From the NCBI GenBank assembly GCA_029945375.1, contig JAQOTE010000014.1, positions 124,001 through 188,000 on the forward strand: 64,000 nt of DNA, given 5' to 3'. The notes below the pieces were generated by a model. The model saw only the letters and a program-made list of their open reading frames with translations, was not told the origin of the DNA and did no database searches. This document shows positions 21,411 to 33,537 of the stretch, piece after piece (position 1 is the first letter of the stretch; each line of letters begins with the position of its first letter). The stretch comes from Agaricus subrufescens. Its lineage: Eukaryota; Basidiomycota; Agaricomycetes; Agaricales; Agaricaceae. The position numbers and the translations under genes were made by a program.

Positions 21411-22475
21411 ATTGAGGCTTTAGTCTCGGGGTTTTTCAAATTAAGATACTGTCTTCCGTCTTGATGATTTACGACCTCGCTTGCTGTAACCAAGTCAAAA
21501 GGACGACCCAGTAAGACTCTATATGGTGCCTTCTCAACTACGTGCACCTGAAGCTGTACTGTGAGATCCCCTAAGGTAAACAGCACATTCTTGGCTAGAC
21601 CACACGTCTGAGACACCTGCCCATTGGCCGATTGCATGTTAATTTGCAGGCTTGGATCCCAACTGAGTTTACAGTCCACGGCAGCCTCCCTCGACATCAT
21701 CACAACTTGTGACCCGCTATCTAACAGTGCCTCTTCCTCTCGGACACCATTAATAAGTGTTGGAATGACCATCAATTCAGCTACATCCTTTGCTGAGAGA
21801 CGATTGTGCTCTGCTACCGCAAATATCATAGTCCTCGACTCTTCTGCTGAGTATCAAGTCAACAATTGCAGTACCGGGTCTTTCCCTGTACACATATCCT
21901 CGACCCCACTAGGCTCGACTGATCCCCCAGTACTCATTAATATGTTTACATCAATGACTCTACAGGATCCGCCTTCCTCATCTTCCGAGTCGGTGTTCTC
22001 TTCCATCTCGACTGACTCCGGTACCTCTGCCACTACCTCCTCAATGACTGATACTTCACCAGTAGGTACTCTCTTTTTTGAGATGAGTCCCTTCATGGCT
22101 TCTCGCAGTCAAGGGGCCAACGCCAGAAGTTCCTTCTGCGTGATCATTATATGATTCCCTTCAAACCTCAATAAAAGTTCTGCTATGTCCACACCCTCCT
22201 CAACTTTAGTCTGGTGCTTATATGCTGATCCCCTTTTATTCTCCTTGAAATACTTGGCAGGTAGTGGTGGCACTTCTACTACTGCTTTCAACCCTGGTAC
22301 CTTTCTATAAGGAAACTTCTCGACTCTTGTAGATGAGGTCTCTTTTGCCTTGACTACTTCCTTCTTCTTATTTTTCTGCTTCTCTCCCGGGTTCTCTTTC
22401 CTAGAATCGTCCTTGGTCGCCTTAACACCTCTGAAACTAACCCGTTTTCCAGAGACCGGCTTCGTCACTGGACAT
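21356..22475 (-). pseudogene. Ty3 protease region
   Basis: Frame -1 relative to gag. It starts after the gag terminator and has a Lys-rich linker, then a retropepsin-like domain with LLDSGSQVVM near 21720 and RVLLGRPFDL near 21510. TGA codons at about 22109, 21855 and 21390 match Arg positions. The frame moves by one base into the RT frame at a run of five T near 21356, most likely an indel. The protease would cut the polyprotein. Confidence 0.8.
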
Positions 22476-22487
22476 CCTAAAAAACCG
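22473..22487 (-). promoter_or_regulatory. Possible -1 frameshift site between gag and pol
   Basis: On the minus strand gag ends GTT TTT TAG. Slipping back one base on the six-T run reads TTT TTA GGA and enters the protease frame directly. TTTTTTA is the slip heptamer used by several retroviruses, though here the zero frame is offset by one base from the canonical phase. Confidence 0.45.
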
Positions 22488-24410
22488 AGCCCTGCTCCTT
22501 AGCGGCAGAAAGCAAACTCGATAACTTTCTCAAGAGTGCCTCCTCGCTATCATCTTCACCCTCGACTACAGTCTCGGAGTCTCCCTGTCCAGAACTACCC
22601 ATTGTGTCTGGTATTTTATGCAGTAGAACCTCCATTCCAGCAATCTTCCCTTTCAAACTTTCTAGCTTGAGATCCTTTTTATTTATCCCCTCCTCTCTTT
22701 TCAGAATAGTTGGTGGATTCTCATAAGCAGGACCTATATATCCCATATCCGGCTCCTCATCTGCCGGTTCATAAATCCAGGACGTGACAGTCGCGGGCAT
22801 AAATTTCCTAACACACTCTCGGATATTCCACCCTGCCTCCCACGGAATTGCTGCACCATTCAAGAACCAAATCTTGTTACCATCCGTCTTAATCTTTCCT
22901 TCCTTCTCATCTTGCATCTTATAAGAGCAGGTTGCCCATCTATGGTCCTCGCCACAATAGAAACATCCTTGACGACCTTCTGGTGTGTAATTGTTCTGGA
23001 AAGGTGGTCTCGGATGCGGAGGAAAGTTATCCGGCGGTCTTGATCCTTGGGTAGTGAAACTCAATCTCAATGAGTCGAGACTCCCCTGTAAACTCTTCTG
23101 CTGCATCATCCATAAATCCTTCATCACATTCATCTCTTGTCGCATTTCTTGATGGATAGCTTCTACATCTGCTGATCCCTGAACTGTGGCTGTCATCTCG
23201 TGCTTTGCCGAGCCCCTTGCCTTTGAGGCAGCTTTCTCAGCAGTCAAATCGCTAGACCTAACAAGATTTTTGCTTCCTACTAACTCCACAGCTTTCGAGA
23301 TTACTTCCTTCCAATCATACGGATCCTCATTTCTAGTCTGGACATTTGAGCCAGCATTTCTCAATGTTCCATTCAGAGCTAGCCTTATATTTAGCTGGTC
23401 CCTAAATGTCGAGTTGAGAGACAACACAAACACCTCGACTATCTCTCTATTTGAGATAAGTGCAGGAGGCTTCAAATACTTTTCAGCTATGACCTGGAAT
23501 TTATGCCTGAAAGATAATAGTCGCACACCTCGGCCAAAGTGATAACGCGGAATCTCGAACACAAATCCTTTAAAGCTCCCACCGAGCCTGCTTCTTTTTC
23601 TACAAGCTCAGGGTATTCTGAGTTGAGCGCCTTTCTAAAGTTGCTCCATCTTCCCGTGGACTCTGGAATGGCCAGCCATTCCATTCTAATGTTGTGTGGA
23701 ATGCAGGCTAACGCCCACTTCATCTTCTTGTTCTCATCTGTCAACACGACCGATTCACAAGTCTGGTCGAGGTGCCAAATAAAATCAGGTAATGCATCTA
23801 CATCACCCTCCCATTTTGGCATGCCAGCTGTCATCGGCGCAGGCATCTCCCTTCTAGACATTCTTGGTCTTGCTGCTGGTGGTGGTGGATTTGTAGGGGG
23901 TTTTGGTTGTACAGAAGGCTGGCTCGGAGCCGATGTTCTTTTAGCTTGAGGGGAACTTGTAGGGGCCACGGGTACTGAAACACTGGCTGCGGTGCTCGAG
24001 AACAAAGTCAAGGGAGAGATAGGCTGAGTCGCAGGTACTTTTTCAACTTCTGAGGGCACAGACTCCTCCAGATGAAAAAGGTCTTTCAGTTGTTGTTGGT
24101 ACAAGCTCGGAGCTGGCAGATTAAAAGCTAAACTGGTAGCTGATGACCCCCCTGACTGTCGAGTGAACGGTGATTCTCCGAGACTGATGGAACTCGCGGA
24201 AGGAAGTGGTAAACCCCCCCTAGGTACTATTGGCACTTGAATATGAGGCACAGCTGCACGTCTACTTGGACTGGCTGATCCAATTATAAAGCCCCCTGGA
24301 ACTTCTAATCTCAACTGATCAGAACTCCCAAACAAACTCTCTAATTGCCTTTCCAGAAACAGGTTCTGCTCTGTATCATCTGATGCTCCCTCGGTAGGAA
24401 CTCCCCACAC
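22477..24410 (-). pseudogene. Ty3 Gag
   Basis: Two overlapping frames, 24410-23487 and 23562-22477, form one Gag split by a single frameshift near 23515. The N-terminal half is Ser/Pro-rich. The core has MPKWEGDVDALPDF and the conserved FRHKFQVIAEKYL beyond the shift. A zinc knuckle CFYCGEDHRWATC (C-x2-C-x4-H-x4-C) lies near 22960. The frame likely begins further upstream, with a TGA at about 24490 in an Arg position. It ends at TAG within GGTTTTTTAG, the only non-TGA stop in the element's gag-pol, taken as its natural end. Confidence 0.85.
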
Positions 24411-24742
24411 TTTGCGCGTAAATTCAGGCTCGACTCCTGTCTCGACTTCTAACCCTTGACTCTCTTCTCTCTCCTTTCCTTTTTCTCTTCACTTCTCTTC
24501 CCTAGCTCGCTTCAATGCTAAATCTGGATCCTCGGGGATGGGAATGAGGCTTGAGGCCTGCAAGTTCAAAGTAGCCCTCCCTAATTTCCCTTTTTGCTCC
24601 AGTTTTCTCCGAGACTACGCTCCTGTCCTTTGTCCTTTCCTAGACCACCTCTTTCGAGCTGTATCACAAAGGCTCAAACACAATAAACTCTGAAAAACTT
24701 AATCACTTTCAATCTGAAACTCCCCTCATGGTGGGCTCCAGA
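24411..24742 (-). other. Leader and primer-site candidate of the giant Ty3 element
   Basis: Two bases inside the LTR (minus strand) comes TGGAGCCCACCATGAGG, which begins with TGG as expected for pairing with the CCA end of a tRNA. I could not assign the tRNA. The remainder is leader and probably the 5' part of gag. Confidence 0.5.
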
Positions 24743-24950
24743 TGAAGAGACTAGATTGGTGTGAATGTGGAAAATAAAATATAAAAAATATAAAAAATAT
24801 AAAAAATATAAAATCGAATGTGAATGCAACCCTTTGAATTACACCGAGTCTCGAGTGCAGTTCATGGGGAGAATAAATCAGAAAGAAAGTGAAAGTAAGC
24901 GTCTTGATTAAATATTAAATGAAAATAGGGGTAGAATAGAAATGTGAAAC

Positions 24951-25218
24951 TGTTAATCTAGTGATATGAGATTCTCTGATTGAACGGAAGAAACAACCAT
25001 TGATTAATACCTAGTGATATGACTAGGTACATGTTAGGATGATATACATAACGAGATAAGGGAGGACACATACGATTCTCTGATTGAACGGAAGAAACAA
25101 CCAGAGAATCGGATACGGAAACAATGTCTAATATACTGGACTCGGAGGTCATGTGATTTATGATCATGTCTTTGACCAATGAATACGTTCATCTTTGACC
25201 TAATGAATACATTCAACA
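24951..25218 (-). repeat. 3' LTR of second copia element
   Basis: 268 bp, TGTTAATC...ATTCAACA. It is about 24 bp longer than the partner because a short tail segment (GACC...GAATAC...TTCA) is duplicated at its end. Confidence 0.92.
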
Positions 25219-25337
25219 CACCCAAAAAGAAAGATATGATCAAAAGGAAGAAAAAAAAAAAAAACACAGAAAAACGAATGTAGAGAGGAAGAGAGAGAGA
25301 AAAAACGAGCTGAATAAACAAGAAGAAGGAAGAGGAA

Positions 25338-28300
25338 TCAGGGTAATGGCAATGGTAAAGGTAGCACCCCCAGAGTCTGCCGGTGCTTGGTGAATAAAGG
25401 CGACAGCAGAGGTTTAGTGAAGATATCCGCAGGCATTTCCGTGGTCCGAATCCACTTCGCAGTGAGTTTGCGGCCCATGTATTGGCGCAGGAAATGATGA
25501 TGAACATCAATGTGCTTCGTCCGAGATGTAATCGAATCAGTGGTAGCGATCGTGATGGCAGCAGAGTTATCGCAGAGCGCCGGGTATGAGTCGGGAATGG
25601 GGACGTGGATGAGCAGAAGTAGGGAGTGTAGCCAAAGGGCCTCCTTCACGGCGTGGGCCAAAGCATAGTACTCTGCTTCAGCCGAAGACAAGGCGACAGA
25701 CTTCTGTTTGACAGCAGACCAAGACACAGAGCAACCGGCAAACATAAAACAGAAGCCAGCCACACTCTGCCGCGTCGTCTCATCAGATGCCCAGTCAGAA
25801 TCGGAGAAGCCGACATGCTGAATATATCCGCTAATAGGTTCAGGGAAATCACTGGAATGGCGACCAAAACGCAGAGCATGACGTTTCGAGCCAGCCAGGT
25901 ATCGTAAAACATCCTTCGCTGCAAGCATATGAGTCCGGGAGGGGATAGCGTTGTGTTGACCCAACGCCATACACACATATGCGATATCGGGCCTGGTGCA
26001 AATAGCCAGGTAGAGCAGACTACCCACCAGACTCTGATAAGAGACGGTCAGCTCACTGTCGGGTATCGACGGCAAAGCCCCAGGAGGAGCCGGCTTCTTA
26101 TTGGACAACTGATCATGGATAGGGACAGAGGCTGGAGGTACCGACGACATGTTCCACTTGGAGAGGAGTTCGTCCACAAAATGTTCCTGTGAAAGCCACA
26201 AGGTTTTCTGCAAACGATCTCGAATAATCCGACAGCCGAGATACAACTGAGCCTGTCCAAGATCAACAATAGTCAGGTGTTTCTGAAGTTCACCGATGAA
26301 CCACTTGTACAGCTCAGCACTATTTGAAGCAGTAAGTCCATCGTCGACGTGAACTGGGATATAAAGGCGGAGCGGTTGACCGTTGCGAGGCATGGGGATG
26401 GAGGGATGAGGTGGAGACTGCCATTCGCCGAAGAAGAACGCATGATCAACCTCAAGACGATCGAGGCCTATGGTAATCATAACGGAACGGAGCAACTGAT
26501 AAAACTCATACGCAGCTTGCTTCAAACCATACAGTGCCACCTTCAACTTTAGAACAGAGGTGGGATTGGGTAAAGGGTAACCCGGGATCTGTTTGATGAA
26601 GATATCGCGGTTCAACTTCGCATGTAGGAAAGCCATTTTACAGTCCCAGCTGAACAATTCAAGATCCTGTTCGGCAGCTAAAGCTAGTACCACACGGATA
26701 CTAGCCATCTTGGCCACGGGTGCGTACATTTCTCCGTAATCTTCCGGTCGCTGACTAAAACCCTTAGCAACCAGACGCGCTTTCTCACAGCCCTCCTTCG
26801 GTTTCCCCATCTCATCAAACTTGTACGCATAGACCCATCGCACCGCAATAGCCTTCCGTCCCACTGGTAAATCAGCTTCTTCAAACGCACCCATATCCAC
26901 CAGTCCCTGATGTTCACGATCCATCACAGCCCGGAACATATCCCAATCCCTACGCTTCATCGCTTCCCGAAGAGTATCCGGTGGTTTATCATACCCGAAA
27001 GAAGTCAACATGCAGGAGGGCATAGAAAGGGAAAAAGACTGTGATTGAATGACGATATCTTCACTGAGTGCAGACCCAAAGTGGTTGAACTCAGATAGAT
27101 AATTGTCTTGGAGAATATCGCCAAGTGCACTGTAACTCGTTAGTGATAGCACTTGAGCAGTCTGATATTTCGGTTCGTTCCCGATCTTCCTTCTGCTCCT
27201 CGCATTTGTGCGCCTCTCGATCTCCTTCTGATACTCTTCTCCCTTAGCAGTCCTGATTCTGGAACGAGTAGGTCTTGCACCCCCGGATGATGAAGGCGGC
27301 AAAGTGAGTGGACGAGGTGTACCCAAACGGCCGGGCCGAAGTTCGTCGAATATCACATCATCCGAGAACGAGTAGGACCCAGACAGCGAGCGAACCTGCC
27401 AGCCCTTACGGCCTTCCTCGTAGCCTACAAAGATGGCTTGATATCGGCGAGGGCCAGCTTTGGAACGGCGTTCAGGAGGAATCACAGGATAACAAACGCA
27501 CCCCCATACGCGTAGGTGAGAAAGATCAGGCTTATTCCCAAAAATCATCTCATAAGGCGTCTTTCCAGAAGGGAGTGTCGATGTAGGGAGGCGGTTGCGG
27601 AGATACTGCATAGCCAATACAGCATCCCCCCAGAACTGGTCAGGAAGTCCCGATGCTGCTAGTAGCGTTTGACATCCATCCTCAATTGTGCGGATGAAAC
27701 GCTCCGCCTTGCCATTCTGGTGGTGAGCATAGGGTGCAGTCACCTGTACGTGTATCCCCTGTCAACGGAAATGATCACCAAGGGTACCTTCACACAGTTC
27801 TCGAGCACCATCAGTCCGCACAGATTTCACTGTGGCCCCACATTGTCTAGACAGGAATGCTTCAACAAAGCGGAACGCTTTAACCGCATCGGACTTGTGG
27901 GTAAGAAGAGCAGTGAAGCCGAAATTCGAAAAGTCGTCAATGATGCAGATGGCGTACGAGTGACGGGATGGAGTTTGTACAGGCCAAGGGCCACAGATGT
28001 CCATATGTAAAAGATCACCAATAGCACTGGCTCGATTCCCCTGAAAAGGATGATGGCGTTGCGCACCCTTTCCAATGACACAAGATGGGCAGACTTCACG
28101 TTCAAATGACCCCACATATGAAGTTCCATCCACATATCCACGAGTCAAAGTAGCCCGGGTCGCATCGTTATTGAGGTGACCAAAGCGCTGATGCCATAAG
28201 TCAGGTGTGAGCGTGGGGGACAAGAAAGCCGCAAATGAATCATCGTCACGAGTCATGGACCGAAAGGAATTTATGAAATCACATTTGATGTACGTCAATC

Positions 28301-28814
28301 CGTTCCTGCAGATAGTGGGGATCTTCACTGGGTTCGTGTGGCTAGATATGCTGATCGACAATGAGGCAACTCCGGTGTCATTGAAGGTACAATTTATGCC
28401 TTTCGCCGTCAATCGAGATAGTGACAGTATATTGACAGGGACAGATGGTGCGAACAAACACCCCCGTAGTGTGATACGGATATCTATGTCACCTCTGACC
28501 AGGAGAGTAACATCTCCCCGGCCAAGGATGGGAAGCATCAATTGATTCGCAGTTGATACCGGCAAAGAAAACGATTCATCGATGGATGTGAATGAATCCT
28601 TATTGTGGAATATATGATGTGTAGATCCGGAATCAAGAAGCGCCTCAAACATCCCCATGAAATCATCATCATCGCTGGTGAGGGAGATCTCCGGTGGTGA
28701 CTTATCAGACGTTGAATAGAAAGAAATAGCGAAGTCTGAGTTGATAGAGGTAGGCATAATTACATTCGCTGTGGCATAGTCTTCGTCACCATTAGAGTCC
28801 ATAATAACTTCCAC
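25338..28814 (-). pseudogene. Copia Pol of the second element
   Basis: Frames 28814-27762 and 27743-25338 are the same frame, separated only by TGA at 27762-27764 in an Arg context. Protease LLDSGSTHH is near 28640. The GAG-pre-integrase (LWHQRFGHL) is near 28190. Integrase has HMDICGPW, VRTDGARE and HHQNGKAER. RT is at 27000-26300 with catalytic VDDG near 26350. RNase H (SDSDWASD, SAEAEYYAL, TKHIDVHHHFLR) spans 25800-25500. Catalytic residues all look present. The end at 25338 is a TGA, so the true terminus could lie a little further on. Confidence 0.92.
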
Positions 28815-30205
28815 AACATTTCCGTTTCCACCCCATCGTCTGCTATTCCTTGCTGATCGTCAATTACAGCGTTAACTTGGGGACGTCGGTTGTTGTTTGA
28901 ATTCAAGTTGTTCTGATTCTTGCGACGTTGATTGGAATTCGGATTTGGAACAGAGAGATTATTGCGTTGGGGTATTGTATTTGGTGAACAGTTTGTAGTC
29001 ATGTTGGGATTATTATTGTTCATTGGTGGCTTCCATCCCTTAGCGGTGACTTGATCGAGTAGGTCTTGTACAACTTTGAATACGTAGTGTGTAGGAGTAC
29101 CCGGTTGTTGATTCAAGACCGCAAACGTTGAACATTTCAAAACAAGGGGTGGTCCGGTCGTAGGTAGATTGTTAAAGAAAGTGGAAATGGCAAGGGGAGC
29201 TGGAACTTCGAATCGTGATGCACATATACGGCTATAGTCAGATAGCCATCGATGACAAAAAGCCTGAATATCGCTGTTAATTGGCTTCGCATGCGATAAT
29301 GACTCCCATATTGTCTTCCCTCCGACCCAGTTCCTCATTGAGTACATTCGCTTGAGAAGTAGATATATGTTGCGAGATGAACCTGATGTCGACATGGATA
29401 TTGAACCAGTAACAAGCAGTGAAAGTTTGTTTAGGATAATATGTTTGACCTGACTATCGGCTTGACGCCAGCCAGCCAGATTTTCAAGTTCATCCTGTGT
29501 CGGAGAGGGACCAAGTTGTGGACGGTAGATAGGAACGATGGAAGGATCATATGGATCATTTGTGATATCATAAATGAACCCAATCTGACCAGCGCCTTCA
29601 AGGTATGACCGTAAATTGATGTCCCAAGTATCGAAGTTCGATGTCCCCTCGAGAGCTGCCAGATGTGAAATGCTAGTTACTAAACGATTTGTAGAAGAAT
29701 TAGAAAGGTTGGAAAAATTTGTGACAGGTGCCGAAATGTTAACATGATTCGAAAAAGGTTGGTTGTAAGGAAATTGAATGGGTGGTACATTATGAGGTGG
29801 TTGAACAAAAGGATTTGAAAATGGAAATTGAGGTTGAATGTGTGGAAGCGAATATGGTTGCGAATAAGGCAGTTGGAATGGGTGGTGGTTTGAAATTGAA
29901 GGAAAGTTATTATGAGGAGTTTGATAAATGGGAGTATTGTTTTGAATGTTATGTGAAGGTGTAAAAGAATTGGGTTGAATCGGAACAGGAGAGTTATGAT
30001 ATGAAGGGTTATTATTTATCATGGGGGAAGGAGGACGAAAATTATTATGAAAAGAAGATGAAATTGGCAAGCTCCCTTGGGGCATCTGTATCGTATTTGG
30101 CTGTGGGATTCCATAGTTCTCCGTCATCGACATCAAAGAGGAAATAGATGAATGATCATCTTGTCCTTGAAGTGAATAAAGCAGGAAGCCATGGAGCGAC
30201 GACAT
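28760..30205 (-). CDS. Copia Gag of the second element
   Basis: 481 codons. An Asn/Pro/Gln-rich N-terminal third is followed by a copia Gag-type core (FDTWDINLRSYLEGAG near 29640) and an Asn/Arg-rich tail. No CCHC knuckle is visible. It overlaps Pol in another frame; the frames join near a run of four G (minus strand, 28831-28834). Either an indel occurred there or the pair is read by frameshifting. Confidence 0.85.
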   Translation of the reverse strand: MSSLHGFLLYSLQGQDDHSSISSLMSMTENYGIPQPNTIQMPQGSLPISSSFHNNFRPPSPMINNNPSYHNSPVPIQPNSFTPSHNIQNNTPIYQTPHNNFPSISNHHPFQLPYSQPYSLPHIQPQFPFSNPFVQPPHNVPPIQFPYNQPFSNHVNISAPVTNFSNLSNSSTNRLVTSISHLAALEGTSNFDTWDINLRSYLEGAGQIGFIYDITNDPYDPSIVPIYRPQLGPSPTQDELENLAGWRQADSQVKHIILNKLSLLVTGSISMSTSGSSRNIYLLLKRMYSMRNWVGGKTIWESLSHAKPINSDIQAFCHRWLSDYSRICASRFEVPAPLAISTFFNNLPTTGPPLVLKCSTFAVLNQQPGTPTHYVFKVVQDLLDQVTAKGWKPPMNNNNPNMTTNCSPNTIPQRNNLSVPNPNSNQRRKNQNNLNSNNNRRPQVNAVIDDQQGIADDGVETEMLWKLLWTLMVTKTMPQRM

Positions 30206-30372
30206 GTTGATTGTATGCAGAAAAATATTGAATATATGCGTCCAATCCTTTGTCTCGAAGCCGAAATAAGATATGGATAACCTGCAATAGAAGCCTAATG
30301 GGGTATAGTGGGTTGATAATTCAATTGAATCGTCAAATACTAGAAAAATTTGGTTAGGCGGGGCCCATAACC

Positions 30373-30616
30373 TGTTAATCTAGTGATATGAGATTCTCTG
30401 ATTGAATGGAAGGAACAACCATTGATTAATACCTAGTGATATGACTAGATACAGGTTAGGATGATATACATAACGAGATAAGGGAGGACACATACGATTC
30501 TCTGATTGAACGGAAGAAACAACCAGAGAATCGGATACGGAAACAATGTCTAATATACTGGACTCGGAGGTCATGTGATTTATGATCATGTCTTTGACCA
30601 ATGAATACGTTCAACA
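30373..30616 (-). repeat. 5' LTR of second copia element
   Basis: 244 bp, same ends as 24951-25218. GGTTATGGGCCC, the half-tRNA primer site, directly adjoins it at 30361-30372 on the minus strand. Confidence 0.92.
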
Positions 30617-31815
30617 GAAACAAGTCTTGACTGAATAGAAACCTCTTCCAGACCTATGCCGTTTCGATTAGAACCTTCGCGACGAGTGGCTAAGCTCGCG
30701 ATGACTGTCCTCAATAGAATGGGTTAGACACCTATCTAGGAGGGGTAGCGAGTCCGCCCTAGTGATGCCTCAACAAACTCGGAGAGCCTTGACCTGCCTT
30801 CGCGCTTTGAGACAGACTGCAAGACAAGTTGAGCTAGCACCAAATGCTATCGCAATCCTATTAGACCAGTGAAGATACTCTCTCGAGCAGAACACAAGTC
30901 CTTCCGAGTTGAGAAAGAACTTTAAGAAATGCTTAGAACACTGCGAAGTTTAACCAAACTCGATTTCACTCGCACAGCGCTTGGGCAAAGATTCGATCCC
31001 GAACCTCGTCCTCGACTGGCGACTATATACGATACACAATAAAAAAAAACTGAGACAAAATAAACAAATATGAAACAGATAACCAAGTCCATATCCAGCA
31101 CTGAATGGGTATAGTCTCCTTGACTCATCTTTCTCCACCAATCAACAGTCTCGACTATTCAGTCTCCTTGACCAAACATTGCACTTGTCTAATCTCCCGC
31201 CCCTCATTGGCTAACGAGCTTCCAACCCTAAACCCTAGTCTAGAAACTCTCGAGGCACATCCCCCACTGATTGTCCCGTCAATAAGATGTCCTTGATTAG
31301 ACTATGCTTCTATCTCGCCTTTAGTTGCTTTGAGATTATCACTATTTCCACCTGATCCAGAGTCTCGACCAACAACTCCAACAGTCTCGCTTCAGGTTAA
31401 TTCAGTCTCAAGATGTGTAAGTCGTCTACTTCCTAGCCCTTTCCTTATTAGGCAGGTAGTAGTTATAGATTCGGTTTAGCATAAGGTCCACTGAAGGAAC
31501 CACGTTCCGCTAAGTCCTTGAGCCATCCCATAGCCAGTCTCGATGATAATTCCCAATAAAGTCTCCCTAGACTCAGCCTCAAGACTTCCATTTTAAAGTC
31601 CTCAAACGCAATTATATTTCCCCTAGCAGTACAGTTTTCCTACTAGGAATCGCGGATGCAATCTTGACTGTCCCCTAGATCAACCTCCTTTCACACATGT
31701 CCTTGACCAAGATTATCTCTAACTGGGTGATCGATTGTTCATCCTCGAACTTAATACGTACACCTAACCGCATTAAATGTATATTTTCACGCATAAAACG
31801 GCTGGGGCCATAACA

Positions 31816-33537
31816 CCACCCACAATCACCTTGTCGGCTGAGGATAGCAAGACTGAGGTCGCTGATCTCTTAGGCGGTATGGAAGATGAACCTACATTGC
31901 CAAGATGTTTGCGTAGGATACCAAAGCCGTCAGCGAGAATGCGGGAAAGCCTTGAGGTTCCCCAGACATACACCGAGGTGATGCAACGCTCAGACATTTG
32001 GTTGGAGCTGATGCTGAAAGAGCTGGAAGTCATGAGGGAGAAGAAAGTATACCATTTGGTCCCCCGTCCATCTGAGAAGAACATTGTAAAGTTGAAATGG
32101 GTTTTTGTGAACAAATACGATGAGTCTGGGGGAATTTCTGGAAGGAAGGCACATCTTGTTGCAAAGGGATTCACACAGGTTATTGGGGAAGACTATGACG
32201 AGACCTATGCATCTGTAGCTCGACTGGAATCCGTTCGTATTGTGTGCGCAATTGCAGCCTCCTTGGACCTACGTCTATGGCAAGTCGACTTCGTCTCTGC
32301 CTTTCTGAACAGCAAAAACGTCTTCAAGGTTTACATGGAGCAGCCCCCAGGTTTTGAGGAAGGGGGAGATAACGTCTGGTTACTCCTCAAAATGCTTTAT
32401 GGGACCATGCAGGGTGCACACAACTGGGCACTAACACTTGAAAAAACATACCAACAATACAACTACTACACTTCGAAGGCCAATCCTCAAGTTAGATCCC
32501 ATGTGCAAGAGGATGAAATAACCCTTACCTCAACCTGGACAGACAATATACTGGGTGCTTCAACTACAAAGAGAGGAGAGAGAAAGGCGAAATCAGAGCT
32601 GAAAAGCAGTTACGAACTGAAGGATTTGGGGGCAGCTAAGTTCATCCTTGGAATGAAAATTGACAAAGATGCGAAAACTGGCAGCATAACATTATCCCAG
32701 CAAGCATATAGCGAGAGAGTCCTCGAACGATTCAACATGTCTGATGCAAAACCACACGCAACACCACTTCCCGCAGGTTTGGTCCTATCAATTGAAGACT
32801 CACCAAAACTCAAGGAGGAGATTCAGGATATGAGGGATGTGCCATACAGAGAGGCTTTAGGGTCGCTGATGTGGCTACAGGTTGCCACCAGACCTGATCT
32901 TTTGTTCGCAGTCAACTTACTATCTTGATTTGCCAACAACCCTGGGCGCGCACATTGGAACGCGATGAAGCATGTATTAGGATATCTGAAAGGCACGCTT
33001 GATTATAGAATATTGTACAGCCGGAATTCCAATCTACAACCATTTGGTTACGTAGATTCCAATTTTGCTGGAGACATTGATGGGCGGAGATCAACTGAAG
33101 GGCATATATTCTATGTAGGGGGAGGACTGGTATCATGGATCAGTAAACTTCAGCCAACCATCACACTCTCGACTGTTGAAGCAGAGTATACCGCCTTCAC
33201 CCGTGCCATACAACAAGCGGTTTGGATCAGCAAGTTCATGAGCAAAGTAGGCCTCAAACAGAAGACCCCTGTTAACATTTTTGCCAACAATACTGGAGCT
33301 ATAGCCAACTTGGAGAACTACAAAAATCACAGCCAAACAAAGCATATCGACGTCAAATATCATTTTACGAAGGAGAAGGTTACCTCCGGAGAGGTGGGAT
33401 TCACTTACATCCCAACCGATGAAAATATTGCGGATCTGCTCACTAAACTGCTTCCTAAAGATGCTGTACAAAGGTGCTGCAAAGGTATGGGGTTGTTGAA
33501 GCTGTCCCAAATGTTGAAGCAGGGGGAGTGTTGAACA
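31816..33537 (+). pseudogene. Copia Pol fragment (RT and RNase H), 5'-truncated
   Basis: The open frame begins right at the giant LTR border, so protease and integrase are missing. RT motifs: LKWVFVNKYDE, HLVAKGFTQ, DFVSAFLN and LKMLYGTMQG. The catalytic pair is TDN instead of DD at about 32540, caused by GAT to AAT in a former CpG. RNase H has YVDSNFAGD, TVEAEYTAF and TKHIDVKYHF. One TGA at 32926 in an Arg context splits the frame. It ends in GEC-TGA inside the LTR start, usual for this type. Confidence 0.88.

Larger units (their letters stand above)
24951..30616 (-). mobile_element. Second Ty1/copia-type element, nearly intact
   Basis: 5666 bp with LTRs 24951-25218 and 30373-30616 and target duplication GAAAC (24946-24950 and 30617-30621). 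The primer site next to the 5' LTR is the same half-tRNA type as in the 6373 element. Coding capacity is complete apart from one TGA and one frame change. It lies inside the giant element's LTR, so it is the younger of the two. Confidence 0.95.
2751..31815 (-). mobile_element. Giant Ty3-type LTR retrotransposon with nested insertions and antisense genes
   Basis: Bounded by LTRs at 2751-4134 and 24743-31815, both TGAAGAGACTAG...GGTAACA or CATAACA in plus-strand view. Minus-strand order: LTR, primer-site candidate, gag, protease, RT, RNase H, integrase, a zone with two plus-strand spliced genes, polypurine tract, LTR. After subtracting the nested copia elements and a solo LTR the element is about 14.9 kb. 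That is very large for a fungal Ty3 element. The outer flanks (TGCGG at 2746 and CCACC at 31816) do not form a target duplication, so one end has been rearranged or two insertions have recombined. Coding parts are decayed by frameshifts and TGA codons. Confidence 0.8.
24743..31815 (-). repeat. 5' LTR of the giant Ty3 element, split by copia
   Basis: Segments 24743-24950 and 30622-31815 (about 1402 bp) match the LTR at 2751-4134. The break is a copia insertion with duplication GAAAC. An expanded AAAAATAT-type repeat at 24779-24812 accounts for the extra length. Confidence 0.9.
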
